Notes under the pieces: generated by a model
What the model was told of the DNA's origin: nothing
Seen by the model: only the letters and a program-made list of their open reading frames with translations
Database searches by the model: none
Made by a program: the position numbers and the translations under genes
In this document: piece after piece, positions 17,713-28,994 of the stretch
How positions within the stretch are numbered: the stretch's first letter is position 1
Layout of the letters: each line of letters opens with the position of its first letter
Source: Mariprofundaceae bacterium
GTDB lineage: Bacteria > Pseudomonadota > Zetaproteobacteria > Mariprofundales > Mariprofundaceae
Direction of reading: 5' to 3'
Assembly (NCBI GenBank): GCA_030950925.1
Contig: JAUZQO010000023.1
Span: forward strand, 1-34,363
DNA: 34,363 bases

Positions 17713-18237
17713 TCAAACGGATTTATCAGAGTCCTTTTTAGAAAAAGACCAAGAATTCCCGATGCTAGTCGCATATTTCTCTGCTGTAACGCCCGATAAA
17801 CAAAGGTGACGCTTTTTTACATCACCCTGTACATAAGATAACTCGATATGCAATACCGAAGTCGGCAATAGTGCCTGAGCCCGTTCGGCCCATTCAATCA
17901 AACAGATCCAAGATCCTTCAAAAAATTCACGAATGCCCAACATGTCCGCATCTTCAATGCTTTCTAAACGATACAAATCCATGTGGGCTATACGACAATC
18001 CTTATCACCATCCAACATGCCATCATATTCTTGGATAATCGCATAGGTTGGACTGGGAAGTGCCTCATCTTGCACGCCAAGTGCGCGCATCATTGCGCGT
18101 GACATGACACTTTTCCCAGTACCCAGTTCACCCGAAAATGCCAGAACATCACCTTTTTCCAATACTTTTGCCAATTGCTTAGCCCAAGCCATGCTATCGA
18201 CTTCATCATGCAATAAATATTCGAATTTATGTTGCAA
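17713..18237 (-). CDS. tsaE: tRNA t6A biosynthesis ATPase TsaE
   Basis: A P-loop ATPase needed with TsaB, TsaC and TsaD for N6-threonylcarbamoyl-adenosine at position 37 of ANN-decoding tRNAs. The Walker A motif GELGTGKS is at 36-43, with the family signature SPTYAIIQEYDG and AHMDLYRLESIEDADMLGI following, then a CLIEWAERA segment. It is 174 residues, somewhat longer than the roughly 150 typical, owing to a C-terminal tail rich in Ser and Lys. It overlaps the CBS gene end by 11 bp and precedes the M23 gene. TsaB, TsaC and TsaD are not in the window. Confidence 0.93.
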   Translation of the reverse strand: MQHKFEYLLHDEVDSMAWAKQLAKVLEKGDVLAFSGELGTGKSVMSRAMMRALGVQDEALPSPTYAIIQEYDGMLDGDKDCRIAHMDLYRLESIEDADMLGIREFFEGSWICLIEWAERAQALLPTSVLHIELSYVQGDVKKRHLCLSGVTAEKYATSIGNSWSFSKKDSDKSV

Positions 18238-18688
18238 ACAATCGACCTGCCAACGCTTTCATCACATCATGTGAGGTTATCAAGCCCACCACCACATTAT
18301 TTTCCAAAACAGGTAAGTGATGAATTTTTTCTTCTGTCATCAACGTTGACACTTGTGATAAATCTGCATCTACATCAATCGTTTGCACATCAGTTACCAT
18401 TAAATCTTCAGCAATTAAAGCCTGCATACGCAGCATTTCCTTCTCAAACTTGGCTTCTCCCAAAGGAATCACCATATCAAAAATTGCCATGGTCGTTGGT
18501 ATATGCAGTTTCGCTTGTTGATCAATCAAATCACTTTCCGTTAACATGCCCAACAAGCGCTGTTCTTCATCCACCACCAACATGCCCGTCATGTTTTCAT
18601 CCACAAAACGTTGAGATAGCATCCCAATGGATGTGTCCAACTGGCAAAACGGTGGTGTTTCATTCATCATATCACGTGCTGTTAGCAT
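18227..18688 (-). CDS. Two-CBS-domain protein
   Basis: A 153-residue protein made of a tandem CBS pair and little else. The first repeat runs from MLTARDMMNETPPFCQLDTS to LLGMLTESDLIDQQAK, and the second from DLMVTDVQTIDVDADLSQVS to VVGLITSHDVMKAL. CBS pairs bind adenosine nucleotides and act as energy or redox sensors, either alone or through partners. No effector domain is present, so its target is unknown. An AGGAGG sequence lies a few bases before the ATG. It opens the CBS-tsaE-M23 run, and copy E of the palindromic repeat begins just upstream of its ribosome binding site, which may affect its promoter. Confidence 0.88.
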   Translation of the reverse strand: MLTARDMMNETPPFCQLDTSIGMLSQRFVDENMTGMLVVDEEQRLLGMLTESDLIDQQAKLHIPTTMAIFDMVIPLGEAKFEKEMLRMQALIAEDLMVTDVQTIDVDADLSQVSTLMTEEKIHHLPVLENNVVVGLITSHDVMKALAGRLFAT

Positions 18689-18700
18689 ACCTGCCTCCTA

Positions 18701-18862
18701 TCGTAGTTTAAGTATGGAACTAAACTTTCGTTCATTATCCGAATCGTCACCCCCATCGTCAGCCCCGAATGCTTGTGTCGCAGGTCTATAGATAGATAGC
18801 CGATAAAAGATTTTGGGTATGACGGGATAGAGGGTGCAATTGATACTGAAACGACTATATCA
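18701..18862. repeat. Intergenic palindromic repeat, copy E, with both terminal repeats
   Basis: The most complete copy, about 160 bp. The left end CGTAGTTTAAGTATGGAAC (18702-18720) and the right end TTGATACTGAAACGACTATA (18840-18859) are imperfect inverted repeats, with GTTTAAGTAT against GTTTCAGTAT as the core. The interior has CGTCACCCCCATCGTCAGCC, GAATGCTTGTGTCG, a TCTATAGATAGATAG centre and GATAAAAGATTTTGGGTATG ending in GACGGGATAG. Layout suggests a non-autonomous MITE. It fills the gap between thiC and the CBS gene. Confidence 0.7.
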
Positions 18863-18882
18863 AGCCTCATACAGATTATAAG

Positions 18883-20814
<1,932 letters not shown>

Positions 20815-20824
20815 CTACAAAAAA

Positions 20825-22672
20825 CTAGGCTAAAGTATCCATACATTCGGTTAAATTTTCTATACTCATGGGTTTCATAAAAAAATGATTCATACCTGCA
20901 TCCAAACATGCTTGCTGCACTTCATGACTCGCATGGGCACTTAAACCCACAATACAGCTCTTCTCGTCCCGATTTTTTTCCCATGCCCGAATATGTTTCG
21001 CTACGCTCATCCCATCCATACCAGGCATACGTACATCAAGAAGAATCAAGGCATATGACTCTGTTTGAGATTTTTCCCATGCCTCCCTTCCATTCACTGC
21101 GACATCGAATGTATAACCACGTTTACGCAAACTTTTACTGATAATTTTCCGACTAATTTCATCATCTTCTGCAATCAAAACTTTTCTATGTGGCAATTGG
21201 GAGGAAGAATTTGAAACTTCCGCATGACTGAGCGACGGATCAACTTTCCCTGAACTTTCAGTTGAAAAGAATGTATTGCCATCATAAGTGACCCGATCAC
21301 CTTGCCAACCACATGGCACATCAATGGTAAAGCAGCTACCTTGCCCCAAAGCACTTTCCACTTGAATTACCCCATCCATCAACTCCACAAAACGCTTGGC
21401 AATGGCTGTCCCTAGACCTGTCCCTTCCTTCGCTGTCTGCATATGTTTTTCAACTTGCTGAAAGGGATCAAAAATAGCATCCATATCACTTTGACTGATA
21501 CCAATCCCTGTATCCACGACTTCCACACGCAAATCATCACCTTGACGGGATAAATAAATATGTACCGAACCTCCTTCGGTAAACTTCACAGCATTGCCCA
21601 GTAAATTCACAATACTTTGACGCAAATGACGTTCATCAATCCAAATATACTTGGGCATATCCTGCAAATGATACACCAAGTCCAAACCCTTTTGTTTTGC
21701 CAACATCAAGGCACTTTGCATGATAGCATCCATAAATAGCGTCAAACAAACCAATTCTTTATGAACTTCCATTTTCCCAGCATTCAATTTCGCCAAGTCC
21801 AAAACATCATTGACAATCAAACGTAAAGATAACGATGCACGCCTTGCCATATTCAAATTTTCTCGGTTTTCGTTGTCCAATGGCGCATCCGATAATAAAT
21901 CCAAGGTGCCAATGATGCCATGAATCGGTGTCCTCAACTCATGACTCATCACCGATAGGAATTCACTTTTGGCTTCATTGGCTTGCTCCGCCTCTTGTTT
22001 GGCTGCTTGCAATGCCAAGGCAGTCTGTTGATGTTCGATAATTTCATGTTTGAGTCCAGCAATCAATTGATCGTTTTCATAACGAATAATAATTGAATCA
22101 GAGAACCGTAAAAACTGTCGTTTTGCTGCCAACAAAACAAAAACAAGAAAGCAAATATTCAAAACACCTAAGTTTATGTATTGCTCCCCTGACTGCACAA
22201 AAAACCAAAGACTTGAAGGCAATATCAAGCAAAAAAATACCAACATTGATAAACGTGATACAATCAAAAACACCATTGCCATGGATGTTCCTGCCAATGC
22301 AAAGAGATAAAACAATTGATATTCAAAAGACAAGTAGGGCATAAATACCACGGCACCCACACCCCAAACCAAAGCATAAGCATTCGTACACCAAGCATAG
22401 CGCAGTAAATATACACGTACGTGTTCTGCCACGATACGAGATGCATCCAAAGGATAAGAAAACAGGCGAAAGGCGTTACTTATATAGGCAAAGAATACCC
22501 AAAGTAACAAAGTAGTATGGGGAATATATGCCCATAACGACCATGCAACGGCAGGAACCACAACCCACGGCAGCATCAAACCCCGCCTTGCATCCATCAA
22601 ATAATTAAGAAATACCTTATAAACCTCTTCAGGGTAAGCAACATCATAAAATGTCCACTGGCTCATCTTCAT
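20825..22672 (-). CDS. Hybrid sensor histidine kinase with C-terminal receiver
   Basis: A 615-residue membrane sensor. The N-terminal third is hydrophobic, with about five or six helices between residues 35 and 185. A coiled linker ([20 protein letters not shown]) leads to the HisKA domain, with phospho-acceptor His244 in [18 protein letters not shown]. HATPase motifs follow: [21 protein letters not shown] and [14 protein letters not shown] receiver domain starts near residue 497 ([18 protein letters not shown]) with phospho-acceptor Asp546 in [11 protein letters not shown] and the conserved Lys in FFMKPM. There is no periplasmic sensing loop of size, so it may sense within the membrane. It starts 25 bp after sucB and is followed by thiC. 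The output partner is not in the window. Confidence 0.92.
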   Translation of the reverse strand: MKMSQWTFYDVAYPEEVYKVFLNYLMDARRGLMLPWVVVPAVAWSLWAYIPHTTLLLWVFFAYISNAFRLFSYPLDASRIVAEHVRVYLLRYAWCTNAYALVWGVGAVVFMPYLSFEYQLFYLFALAGTSMAMVFLIVSRLSMLVFFCLILPSSLWFFVQSGEQYINLGVLNICFLVFVLLAAKRQFLRFSDSIIIRYENDQLIAGLKHEIIEHQQTALALQAAKQEAEQANEAKSEFLSVMSHELRTPIHGIIGTLDLLSDAPLDNENRENLNMARRASLSLRLIVNDVLDLAKLNAGKMEVHKELVCLTLFMDAIMQSALMLAKQKGLDLVYHLQDMPKYIWIDERHLRQSIVNLLGNAVKFTEGGSVHIYLSRQGDDLRVEVVDTGIGISQSDMDAIFDPFQQVEKHMQTAKEGTGLGTAIAKRFVELMDGVIQVESALGQGSCFTIDVPCGWQGDRVTYDGNTFFSTESSGKVDPSLSHAEVSNSSSQLPHRKVLIAEDDEISRKIISKSLRKRGYTFDVAVNGREAWEKSQTESYALILLDVRMPGMDGMSVAKHIRAWEKNRDEKSCIVGLSAHASHEVQQACLDAGMNHFFMKPMSIENLTECMDTLA

Positions 22673-22697
22673 AAAAAAATTTATAGCAAGCTCTCGA

Positions 22698-23801
22698 TTA
22701 AATATCCAACATCAACACACCCGGTTTTTCCAAACATTCTTTGACAGCCACAAGAAACCCCACCGCTTCTTTACCATCAATCAAGCGATGATCATACGAT
22801 AATGCCAAATACATCATCGGACGAATGACCATTTGATCATACTCGACTACCACACGTTTTTGAATCGCATGCATACCCAGAATCGCCGATTGTGGTGTAT
22901 TCAAAATCGGGGTAGATAACATGGATCCAAACACACCACCATTGGTGATTGAAAATGTTCCACCTTTTAAATCATCAGGCATTAATCCACCATCACGCGC
23001 CTTACTTGCCAAATCAACAATGCCCTTTTCAACATCGGCAAAACTCATCAAACCTGCATCACGAAGCACGGGAACTACCAGCCCTTTTTTTGTGGAAACA
23101 GCTACACCCACATCCATATAATTGTGATAGACAATCTCATCACCCTCAATATAAGCATTGATGGCAGGATATTTATTGGCTGCATAGACACATGCCTTCA
23201 CAAAAAAGGACATAAAGCCAAGTTTTGCACCATGCTTTTTCACAAAGTCATCTTTATATTGATGTCGCAAATCCATCACCGTTTGCATATTGACTTCATT
23301 AAAGGTGGTCAACATTGCAGCGGTATTTTGTGAATATTTCAAACGCTCGGCCATACGTTTTCTCAAACGAGACATGGGTAAACGTTCTTCTTGCCGACCT
23401 TCACTGCCCACCGTTGTTGCGGTAACAGCTTCAGTGCTTGGCTTCTGCGCTTGAGCTTGTTGCAACTGCACAACCACCTCAGCCACTTTTTCTTGCGCCA
23501 AATCGAGAACAGCCTTGGCTTTGACCTCCACCACAGGTTCGAGCACTTCTTCAACACCATCCACAGAGGTATCCAATACAGCAATCACTTCACCAGGGAT
23601 AACCATGCTATCGGCTTCTTTGTAAACTGTTTTTAAAATCCCAGCCTCAAAAGCCGTGATTTCCATGGTAATTTTATCGCTTTCAATTTCAGCAATCACA
23701 TCATCGACTTCAACCGCTTCACCTTCATGTTTCAGCCATGCAATCAAGGTTGCTTCATTTTCAGACTCACCCAAACTTGGTACTTTAATTTCAATGTCCA
23801 T
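22698..23801 (-). CDS. sucB: 2-oxoglutarate dehydrogenase E2 (dihydrolipoyl succinyltransferase), no visible E3-binding domain
   Basis: The E2 subunit carries succinyl groups from E1 to CoA in the TCA cycle. The N-terminal lipoyl domain (about 1-76) has the lipoyl-lysine Lys43 in [14 protein letters not shown] 60-residue Ala/Val/Gln/Glu linker follows, and the acyltransferase domain starts near residue 140 ([20 protein letters not shown]). Catalytic His338 and Asp342 lie in [13 protein letters not shown]. At 367 residues it is shorter than the usual 400 or more. I cannot find the peripheral subunit-binding domain that normally lies in the linker and docks E3: the segment lacks the conserved P-x-x-R-x-x-A and G-x-G-x-x-G-R-I elements. 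GAGGGGGA lies just before the ATG. sucA is 28 bp upstream, and lpd is not nearby. Confidence 0.92.
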   Translation of the reverse strand: MDIEIKVPSLGESENEATLIAWLKHEGEAVEVDDVIAEIESDKITMEITAFEAGILKTVYKEADSMVIPGEVIAVLDTSVDGVEEVLEPVVEVKAKAVLDLAQEKVAEVVVQLQQAQAQKPSTEAVTATTVGSEGRQEERLPMSRLRKRMAERLKYSQNTAAMLTTFNEVNMQTVMDLRHQYKDDFVKKHGAKLGFMSFFVKACVYAANKYPAINAYIEGDEIVYHNYMDVGVAVSTKKGLVVPVLRDAGLMSFADVEKGIVDLASKARDGGLMPDDLKGGTFSITNGGVFGSMLSTPILNTPQSAILGMHAIQKRVVVEYDQMVIRPMMYLALSYDHRLIDGKEAVGFLVAVKECLEKPGVLMLDI

Positions 23802-23829
23802 ACTTCCCCCTCGGCTTATTCATTTGTTT

Positions 23830-26652
23830 TTAGATCATTAAATCATCAGATACAGGTGAAAAGGCTTGTTCCAATATTTTTTGCAATTCAGCTTTATGTC
23901 TTGTCATTGAACCCACGGCTGGTGCAGCCAAAGCAGGCCTCGCCACAGCATAAATCTTTTGATTTGGCAATAATATTCGACGAATCTCACTGTTAATTTG
24001 CATCCAAGCCCCTTGATTGGCAGGTTCTTCTTGCACCCAAAAAACTTCACTTGCGTGCTGATACTCAAGCAACAAGCTTTTTAACAATGTTTTGGGGAAT
24101 GGATACAAACGTTCCACCCGAATCATCGCAACATCCTGCAAATTCAAACGCTCACGTTCAGCCAATAAATCATAATACACTTTACCTGAGCACAACAATA
24201 CGCGTTTGCACTGCGCTATCTGTATGGCTTCATCTTGTTCTGGGATCACAGCTTGAAAATGTCCTGATATAAAATCTTCCAACGGTGAGTACGATGCTTT
24301 GAGTCGTAGCATGCTTTTGGGTGCCATCACTACCAACGGTTTACGCATGGCTATTTTGGATTGACGACGCAATAAATGAAATACCTGTGCTGGTGTAGTT
24401 GGACACACTACCTGCATATTATCTTCTGCACACAATTGTAAAAAACGCTCCAAACGTGCCGAAGAATGCTCCGCTCCTTGACCCTCGTAACCATGGGGCA
24501 ACCACAACACCAAACCCGACATGCGACTCCATTTGGATTCGCCCGCAGCAATAAATTGATCAATCACCACTTGCGCACCATTGGCGAAATCACCATATTG
24601 TGCTTCCCAAATCACCAAAGCACGCGGTTCTGCCACCGAATAACCATATTCAAAGCCCATCACTGCCAATTCAGATAACATACTATCCACCACTATAAAA
24701 TGGCTCATATCACCTTGTTCGACTTGTTTCAATGGCACAAAACTCTTTCCAGTTTTTTCATCGTAGACTGTGGCATGTCGATGAAAAAATGTGCCGCGCC
24801 CTGAATCTTCACCCGACAAGCGAATCCATGCCCCTTCATGCAACAGCGTGGCATACGCCATCACTTCGCCGCACCCCCAATCGACATGAGTTTGTCCTTG
24901 CATCATTTGAATACGCCCTTGATAAATTTTCTCAACTCTGGGGCTGATACTGATTTCATCAGGAATAGCATGCGCGCGCACACTCAGATCTTCAAGCAGG
25001 CGAGGGTTCACAAAGGTTTCAGGTTCATCCGCACCATCACGCACATAGCCTTTCCAACGCCCATGCAAACTGTTCACATGATGGGGTTGGGATACACCTT
25101 CTTTGCGAAATTTATCCAAACATTGAATGTATTTCTTATTCATATCATCGGCTTCTTGCGCACTTAACATACCTTCATCTATCAATTGCTGGCGATAAAT
25201 TTGTTCTACCGTCGCATGTTCAGAAATATGACGATACATGATAGGTTGGGTCACTTCAGGTGCATCGGCTTCATTGTGTCCATGTCGACGATAACACACC
25301 AAATCAATGACCACATCGCTACGGAAGTGATTACGATACGCCATCGCCAAGTCCATCACCAAACAACAGGCTTCAGGATCATCACCATTGACATGTAAAA
25401 TCGGTGCTTGCACCATTTTAGCAATATCCGTGCAATATAATGTTGAGCGAGAATCAAAAGGGTTGGTGGTAAAACCAATTTGATTATTGACCACAATATG
25501 GATCGTTCCACCTGTGCGAAAACCATTCAATTCACCCAAGTTTAAGGATTCAGCCACCACCCCTTGCCCAGCAAAAGCAGCATCGCCATGCACCAACACG
25601 CCCAATACCTGACGGCGTGCCTTATCTTTTCGGCGACATTGACGCGCCCGCACACTACCCAAGACCACAGGCGTAATAATTTCTAAATGCGATGGATTAA
25701 ACCCAAGGGATAAATGAACCACACCCCCTTCTGTTTCAATATCCGATGAAAAACCCAAGTGATATTTCACATCGCCTGATCCATGTACGTCATCTTGCAA
25801 TTGTGTGCCTTCAAATTCAGAAAAAATATCGGTCAGTGATTTACCCAGAACATTCGCAAGCACATTCAAACGACCTCGATGTGCCATACCCAAAATAATT
25901 TCTTTGACCCCAGTTGTGCCGCTGTTTTGAATCAAACGATCCAGCATCGGAATCAAGCTTTCCCCACCCTCCAATGAAAATCGTTTTTGCCCCATATAAC
26001 GGGTGTGCAAATAATGTTCAAAGGCATCGGCATGCATGACATGCTTAAAAATACGATGTTTATCTATTTTTTGATAACCTACCGTATCATACAAACGCTC
26101 CAAACGTTCAAATAACCAATGTTTTTTTGCAGAATTTGAAATATGCATGACTTCAGGACCAATATGCCCTGCGTACGCTTGTTGCAGACGTTTTAAAATA
26201 TCTTTCAGTGGCAAACGATCAGGACCCGACATATCACCTGTCGGAAACTCAACATCCAAATCGGTTTCGGACAAGCCATAATAATTTAATGCCAATTCAG
26301 GTGTCGGTAAATTTACATGTAAATGCAAAGGATCCAACTGAGCTTGACGATGACCATACACTCGCCATGCGTGAATCAAATAAATGGCACGCGATGGATA
26401 TTCAACAGCATCAACATCGGATCTGATTTCTACCGATGGACGACCTTGTTGAAGCCGAGAATGATGAGACAAGGCTTGCAATTTGGCGCGATGACCTAAG
26501 CCTAAATCTGCACCCAACGCTTCATTGTCAAAAAAACATTGCCAATATTCAGGAACAGCATCGGGGGATAACTGCCATTGTTCATACATATCTTCCAACC
26601 ACCCACCACCTGCCACCAACCATGTATCCAAATCTTGCAATGTTTGAGACAT
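23830..26652 (-). CDS. sucA: 2-oxoglutarate dehydrogenase E1
   Basis: Thiamine-diphosphate-dependent decarboxylase of the 2-oxoglutarate dehydrogenase complex, 940 residues, near the E. coli length. The N-terminal segment WLEDMYEQWQLSPDAVPEYW is the one that in relatives docks on E2. Conserved cores include LGMAHRGRLNVLANVLGKS, HGDAAFAGQGVVAESLNLGE and the ThDP-binding VNNQIGFTTNPFDSR, then YRRHGHNEADAPEVTQP. The pyrimidine domain has RGTFFHRHATVYDEKTG and LPHGYEGQGAEHSSARLERF. A GGGGGG stretch is 3 bp from the ATG. A complete oxoglutarate dehydrogenase fits an oxidative TCA cycle. sucB follows 28 bp later. The upstream 212 bp contain repeat copy F. Confidence 0.97.
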   Translation of the reverse strand: MSQTLQDLDTWLVAGGGWLEDMYEQWQLSPDAVPEYWQCFFDNEALGADLGLGHRAKLQALSHHSRLQQGRPSVEIRSDVDAVEYPSRAIYLIHAWRVYGHRQAQLDPLHLHVNLPTPELALNYYGLSETDLDVEFPTGDMSGPDRLPLKDILKRLQQAYAGHIGPEVMHISNSAKKHWLFERLERLYDTVGYQKIDKHRIFKHVMHADAFEHYLHTRYMGQKRFSLEGGESLIPMLDRLIQNSGTTGVKEIILGMAHRGRLNVLANVLGKSLTDIFSEFEGTQLQDDVHGSGDVKYHLGFSSDIETEGGVVHLSLGFNPSHLEIITPVVLGSVRARQCRRKDKARRQVLGVLVHGDAAFAGQGVVAESLNLGELNGFRTGGTIHIVVNNQIGFTTNPFDSRSTLYCTDIAKMVQAPILHVNGDDPEACCLVMDLAMAYRNHFRSDVVIDLVCYRRHGHNEADAPEVTQPIMYRHISEHATVEQIYRQQLIDEGMLSAQEADDMNKKYIQCLDKFRKEGVSQPHHVNSLHGRWKGYVRDGADEPETFVNPRLLEDLSVRAHAIPDEISISPRVEKIYQGRIQMMQGQTHVDWGCGEVMAYATLLHEGAWIRLSGEDSGRGTFFHRHATVYDEKTGKSFVPLKQVEQGDMSHFIVVDSMLSELAVMGFEYGYSVAEPRALVIWEAQYGDFANGAQVVIDQFIAAGESKWSRMSGLVLWLPHGYEGQGAEHSSARLERFLQLCAEDNMQVVCPTTPAQVFHLLRRQSKIAMRKPLVVMAPKSMLRLKASYSPLEDFISGHFQAVIPEQDEAIQIAQCKRVLLCSGKVYYDLLAERERLNLQDVAMIRVERLYPFPKTLLKSLLLEYQHASEVFWVQEEPANQGAWMQINSEIRRILLPNQKIYAVARPALAAPAVGSMTRHKAELQKILEQAFSPVSDDLMI

Positions 26653-26754
26653 ATACCCCCCCTATTTTATATCTGAACAGTTCATTCAAGTCAAGCAAAC
26701 CACATGCCTCATGAGGACATACAAGTAATCAAGCATGAAAGCATGAAAGCATCT

Positions 26755-26867
26755 CGTCATCCTCGCGTGCTTGTGTCGAGGATCTCTTTAAACCATAGGT
26801 TCCCGATAAAAGATTTCGGGGATGACGGGATAGGAGGGATACATTGATACTTTAAATCACTATATCA
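26755..26867. repeat. Intergenic palindromic repeat, copy F, right end inside the neighbouring gene
   Basis: The core runs CGTCATCCTCGCGTGCTTGT, GTCGAGGATC, then TTCCCGATAAAAGATTTCGG and GGATGACGGGATAG. It ends with ATTGATACTTTAAATCACTA and TATCA (26843-26867), which matches the right end of copy E and, inverted, the left end of copy B. The terminal TCA is the reverse complement of the stop codon of the membrane protein gene at 26865-27659. A matching left end is not visible. Upstream of it (26731-26752) is a small direct repeat of GCATGAAA. Confidence 0.7.
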
Positions 26868-27659
26868 CCCATTTATGGACATATCATAGCGCAAACGATA
26901 AAAAAACAAGCCCAAATACTCATGCAATGCAAGATTGGAATCATAGAAAGCATGCGCACTGGGCAAATAGCTCCGCACATCATAAGCACTCATCTTTGTT
27001 AGATAATCTGTGGGAGCAGGTATGACATGTAAACCTTGTGCTTGAAAACATGCTACCGAACGTGGCATATGCCATGCTGATGTCACCAAAATCACCGTGA
27101 ATACACCTTTTTTATGCAACATGGTTTCCATCAAGCTTGCATTTTCCCATGTGTTGTTGGCAAAATTTTCGGCGAATACATGGGCTGCATCCAAACCTTG
27201 CCCCAATAAAAATTTTCTCATCACATCACCTTCAGCATCCTGCTCAGGATTCAATGGTTTGCCACCTGTCGCATACACATCCAAACCCGTCTGCTTAGCA
27301 AGTCTTGCTGCATATAAGGCACGCATCATGGCATAGCTATGCAAATAATCTTGCCCAGCATATTCAGGCGCTTTGTCATACACACCACCACCGAGTACGA
27401 CAATGGCTGTTCGTTCTTTATCCCATGCCTGCGCATGAAATGTTTGATATTGAAATTCTAAAGGCTTGATAATCATATCCCGTACTACCTCTGTCGATAA
27501 ACTCCAAAACAACAACAGTGTCACACACAATATCGCTCGCCCCCATATACGTTTAAAAAATACACCACCCAAGCCAAGCAACACAATCAACCCGCCTGGC
27601 GGCAATAATAATTGCGAAAATATTTTCGAAAGAAGTAACAAAACATCATTCTCCATCAT
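26865..27659 (-). CDS. YdcF/ElyC-like membrane protein (DUF218)
   Basis: A 264-residue protein with two N-terminal hydrophobic helices (about 14-35 and 39-60). The DUF218 domain follows: AIVVLGGGVYDKAPEYAGQD, ATGGKPLNPEQDAEGDVMRK, ENFANNTWENA and VILVTSAWHMPRSVACFQAQ. This is the pattern of the YdcF/SanA/ElyC family. ElyC affects peptidoglycan assembly and the use of undecaprenyl phosphate, but the chemistry of the family is unclear and paralogue-specific roles are not assignable. The stop codon lies in the terminal repeat of copy F, so the gene end may have been remodelled. It is transcribed away from the cytochrome cluster. Confidence 0.85.
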   Translation of the reverse strand: MMENDVLLLLSKIFSQLLLPPGGLIVLLGLGGVFFKRIWGRAILCVTLLLFWSLSTEVVRDMIIKPLEFQYQTFHAQAWDKERTAIVVLGGGVYDKAPEYAGQDYLHSYAMMRALYAARLAKQTGLDVYATGGKPLNPEQDAEGDVMRKFLLGQGLDAAHVFAENFANNTWENASLMETMLHKKGVFTVILVTSAWHMPRSVACFQAQGLHVIPAPTDYLTKMSAYDVRSYLPSAHAFYDSNLALHEYLGLFFYRLRYDMSING

Positions 27660-27836
27660 TCTTGATTTCCCAAGTATACCATAAAAATGAGGCTATATAA
27701 GACTCAAGCACATGTTTAAATAACCAAGTCTTAAACTTGGTTAAATACCCGATGAATTTTATCAAGTTTAGATTGTGTTGCGCTTTCAAAAAGCAGTTCT
27801 AGCCTGCCGTTTCATCAAAATAGAGAGGACTTCCCC
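27660..27836. promoter_or_regulatory. Divergent intergenic region with a perfect inverted repeat
   Basis: These 177 bp separate the DUF218 gene (-) from the cytochrome cluster (+), so promoters in both directions are expected. A perfect palindrome TAACCAAGT-CTTAA-ACTTGGTTA lies at 27721-27743. Its 9-bp arms and 5-nt loop fit a dimeric regulator's operator, and without a following T-run it is a poor terminator. A GAGAGGA sequence precedes ATG 27837. I cannot call -35/-10 boxes with confidence. Confidence 0.45.
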
Positions 27837-28571
27837 ATGTTACATTTCAGACGTTTTTCCGACACATCTGTCAGTGAAAAACTATTGGATTCCATGTTTT
27901 TAATCACGATTGGTATTGGATATTTATTTGCTTTACTTAACCTTTACTACACCGATCAAGGGCGAGATGGAGAACCTGGTTTATCGGTCAAAGATGTGAC
28001 ACTCGCATATTATGGAAGCCACAATCAAACGCGTTTGGGTGCTGCCATCAATGGCCCTATGGAACCCAACCTGCCCAATGCTGCTGCCAAAACCACCATT
28101 CTTGACTGGATTCAACATGGTGCTACCAAAGAAGAATTTGAAGCCAAGGTCAAGCCCATCATGCAAAGCAACTGTGTGATGTGTCATTCCGCAGCAAGCG
28201 GCATGAGCATCCCCCATTTTGATTCTTATGAACATGTCTTAGAACTCACTGCCACTGATACTGGGGCAACCATTCCAGCCTTGGTTCGTGTGTCCCATAT
28301 TCATTTGTTTGGCATTGCTTTTATTCTCTTCTTGATTGGTCGAATCTTCCTTTTATGTGAATTACCTGTATTGTTTAAACGCGTGGTGGTTGCCGCGCCC
28401 TTCGCTTTTCTTATTTTGGATATTAGTTCGTGGTATATTACGAAATTGATTCCTCAATTTGCTTATGTGGTGATTGCTATGGGTGCTTTTGTTGGTATTA
28501 CATTTGCTATTCAAATCTTTACCAGTCTTTATCAAATGTGGCTTTACAAGTCCAATAATGAGCAAGAATAG
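27837..28571 (+). CDS. Membrane protein with one covalently bound c-type haem, function unknown
   Basis: A 244-residue protein with a single CVMCH haem-binding motif at 113-117. A first hydrophobic segment (about 19-37) is followed by a soluble region of about 115 residues carrying the haem. Three more helices follow (about 155-175, 183-202 and 207-235). Since haem c is attached in the periplasm, the soluble loop should be periplasmic. His154 and His156 (RVSHIHLFG) sit at the membrane edge and could bind metal or haem. DYxxxDQGRDGEPGLSVKD-like text after the first helix and the phrase LAYYGSHNQTRLGAAINGPM are not motifs I can place in a named family. It heads a cytochrome cluster, so a role in quinone-cytochrome electron transfer is plausible but not shown. 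Confidence 0.75.
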   Translation: MLHFRRFSDTSVSEKLLDSMFLITIGIGYLFALLNLYYTDQGRDGEPGLSVKDVTLAYYGSHNQTRLGAAINGPMEPNLPNAAAKTTILDWIQHGATKEEFEAKVKPIMQSNCVMCHSAASGMSIPHFDSYEHVLELTATDTGATIPALVRVSHIHLFGIAFILFLIGRIFLLCELPVLFKRVVVAAPFAFLILDISSWYITKLIPQFAYVVIAMGAFVGITFAIQIFTSLYQMWLYKSNNEQE

Positions 28572-28663
28572 CTACACGTTATTTGGCTCTTTAACCCAAT
28601 CAGCCATGAGTGCTGTAAATTCGAGCATCTTTGATGTCTTCGTATCATAAAAAGGAGAACACA

Positions 28664-28963
28664 ATGAAAAAAATAATTTTAACATCCATGGCTTTGGCTT
28701 TCTTGGGTATGACATCAAGTGCTGCGATGGCATCAAGCGATATCAATGCCAAAAAGATTTTCAGCAAAAAATGTAAAATGTGTCATGCCTTGGATAGAAA
28801 AAAAGTAGGTCCATCTTTTAAAGACATGAATAAAGATGAAGCTGTGTTACTAAAAACCATCACCCATGGTCGTAAAATGATGCCAAAATTTAAGAAAAAA
28901 CTTTCCAGTGATGAAATCGCCGCTATGGTAAGCTTCATTCAAGCACAACAAGGTGCAAAATAG
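28664..28963 (+). CDS. Small periplasmic monohaem cytochrome c
   Basis: A 99-residue class I cytochrome. The signal peptide MKKIILTSMALAFLGMTSSA-AMA is probably cleaved after residue 23. The haem motif is CKMCH at 37-41, and the distal Met is Met72 or Met73 in HGRKMMPKF. The mature protein is about 76 residues and rich in Lys, so it is basic and suited to docking on acidic redox partners. The start at 28664 is set by AAGGAG 8 bp upstream; an in-frame extension to 28631 would precede the signal peptide. It lies between the membrane cytochrome and the trihaem protein, and is likely the mobile electron carrier between them, by inference. Confidence 0.93.
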   Translation: MKKIILTSMALAFLGMTSSAAMASSDINAKKIFSKKCKMCHALDRKKVGPSFKDMNKDEAVLLKTITHGRKMMPKFKKKLSSDEIAAMVSFIQAQQGAK

Positions 28964-28994
28964 GTTCTAACTTTTAAATAGGGAGGGGAGTTTC

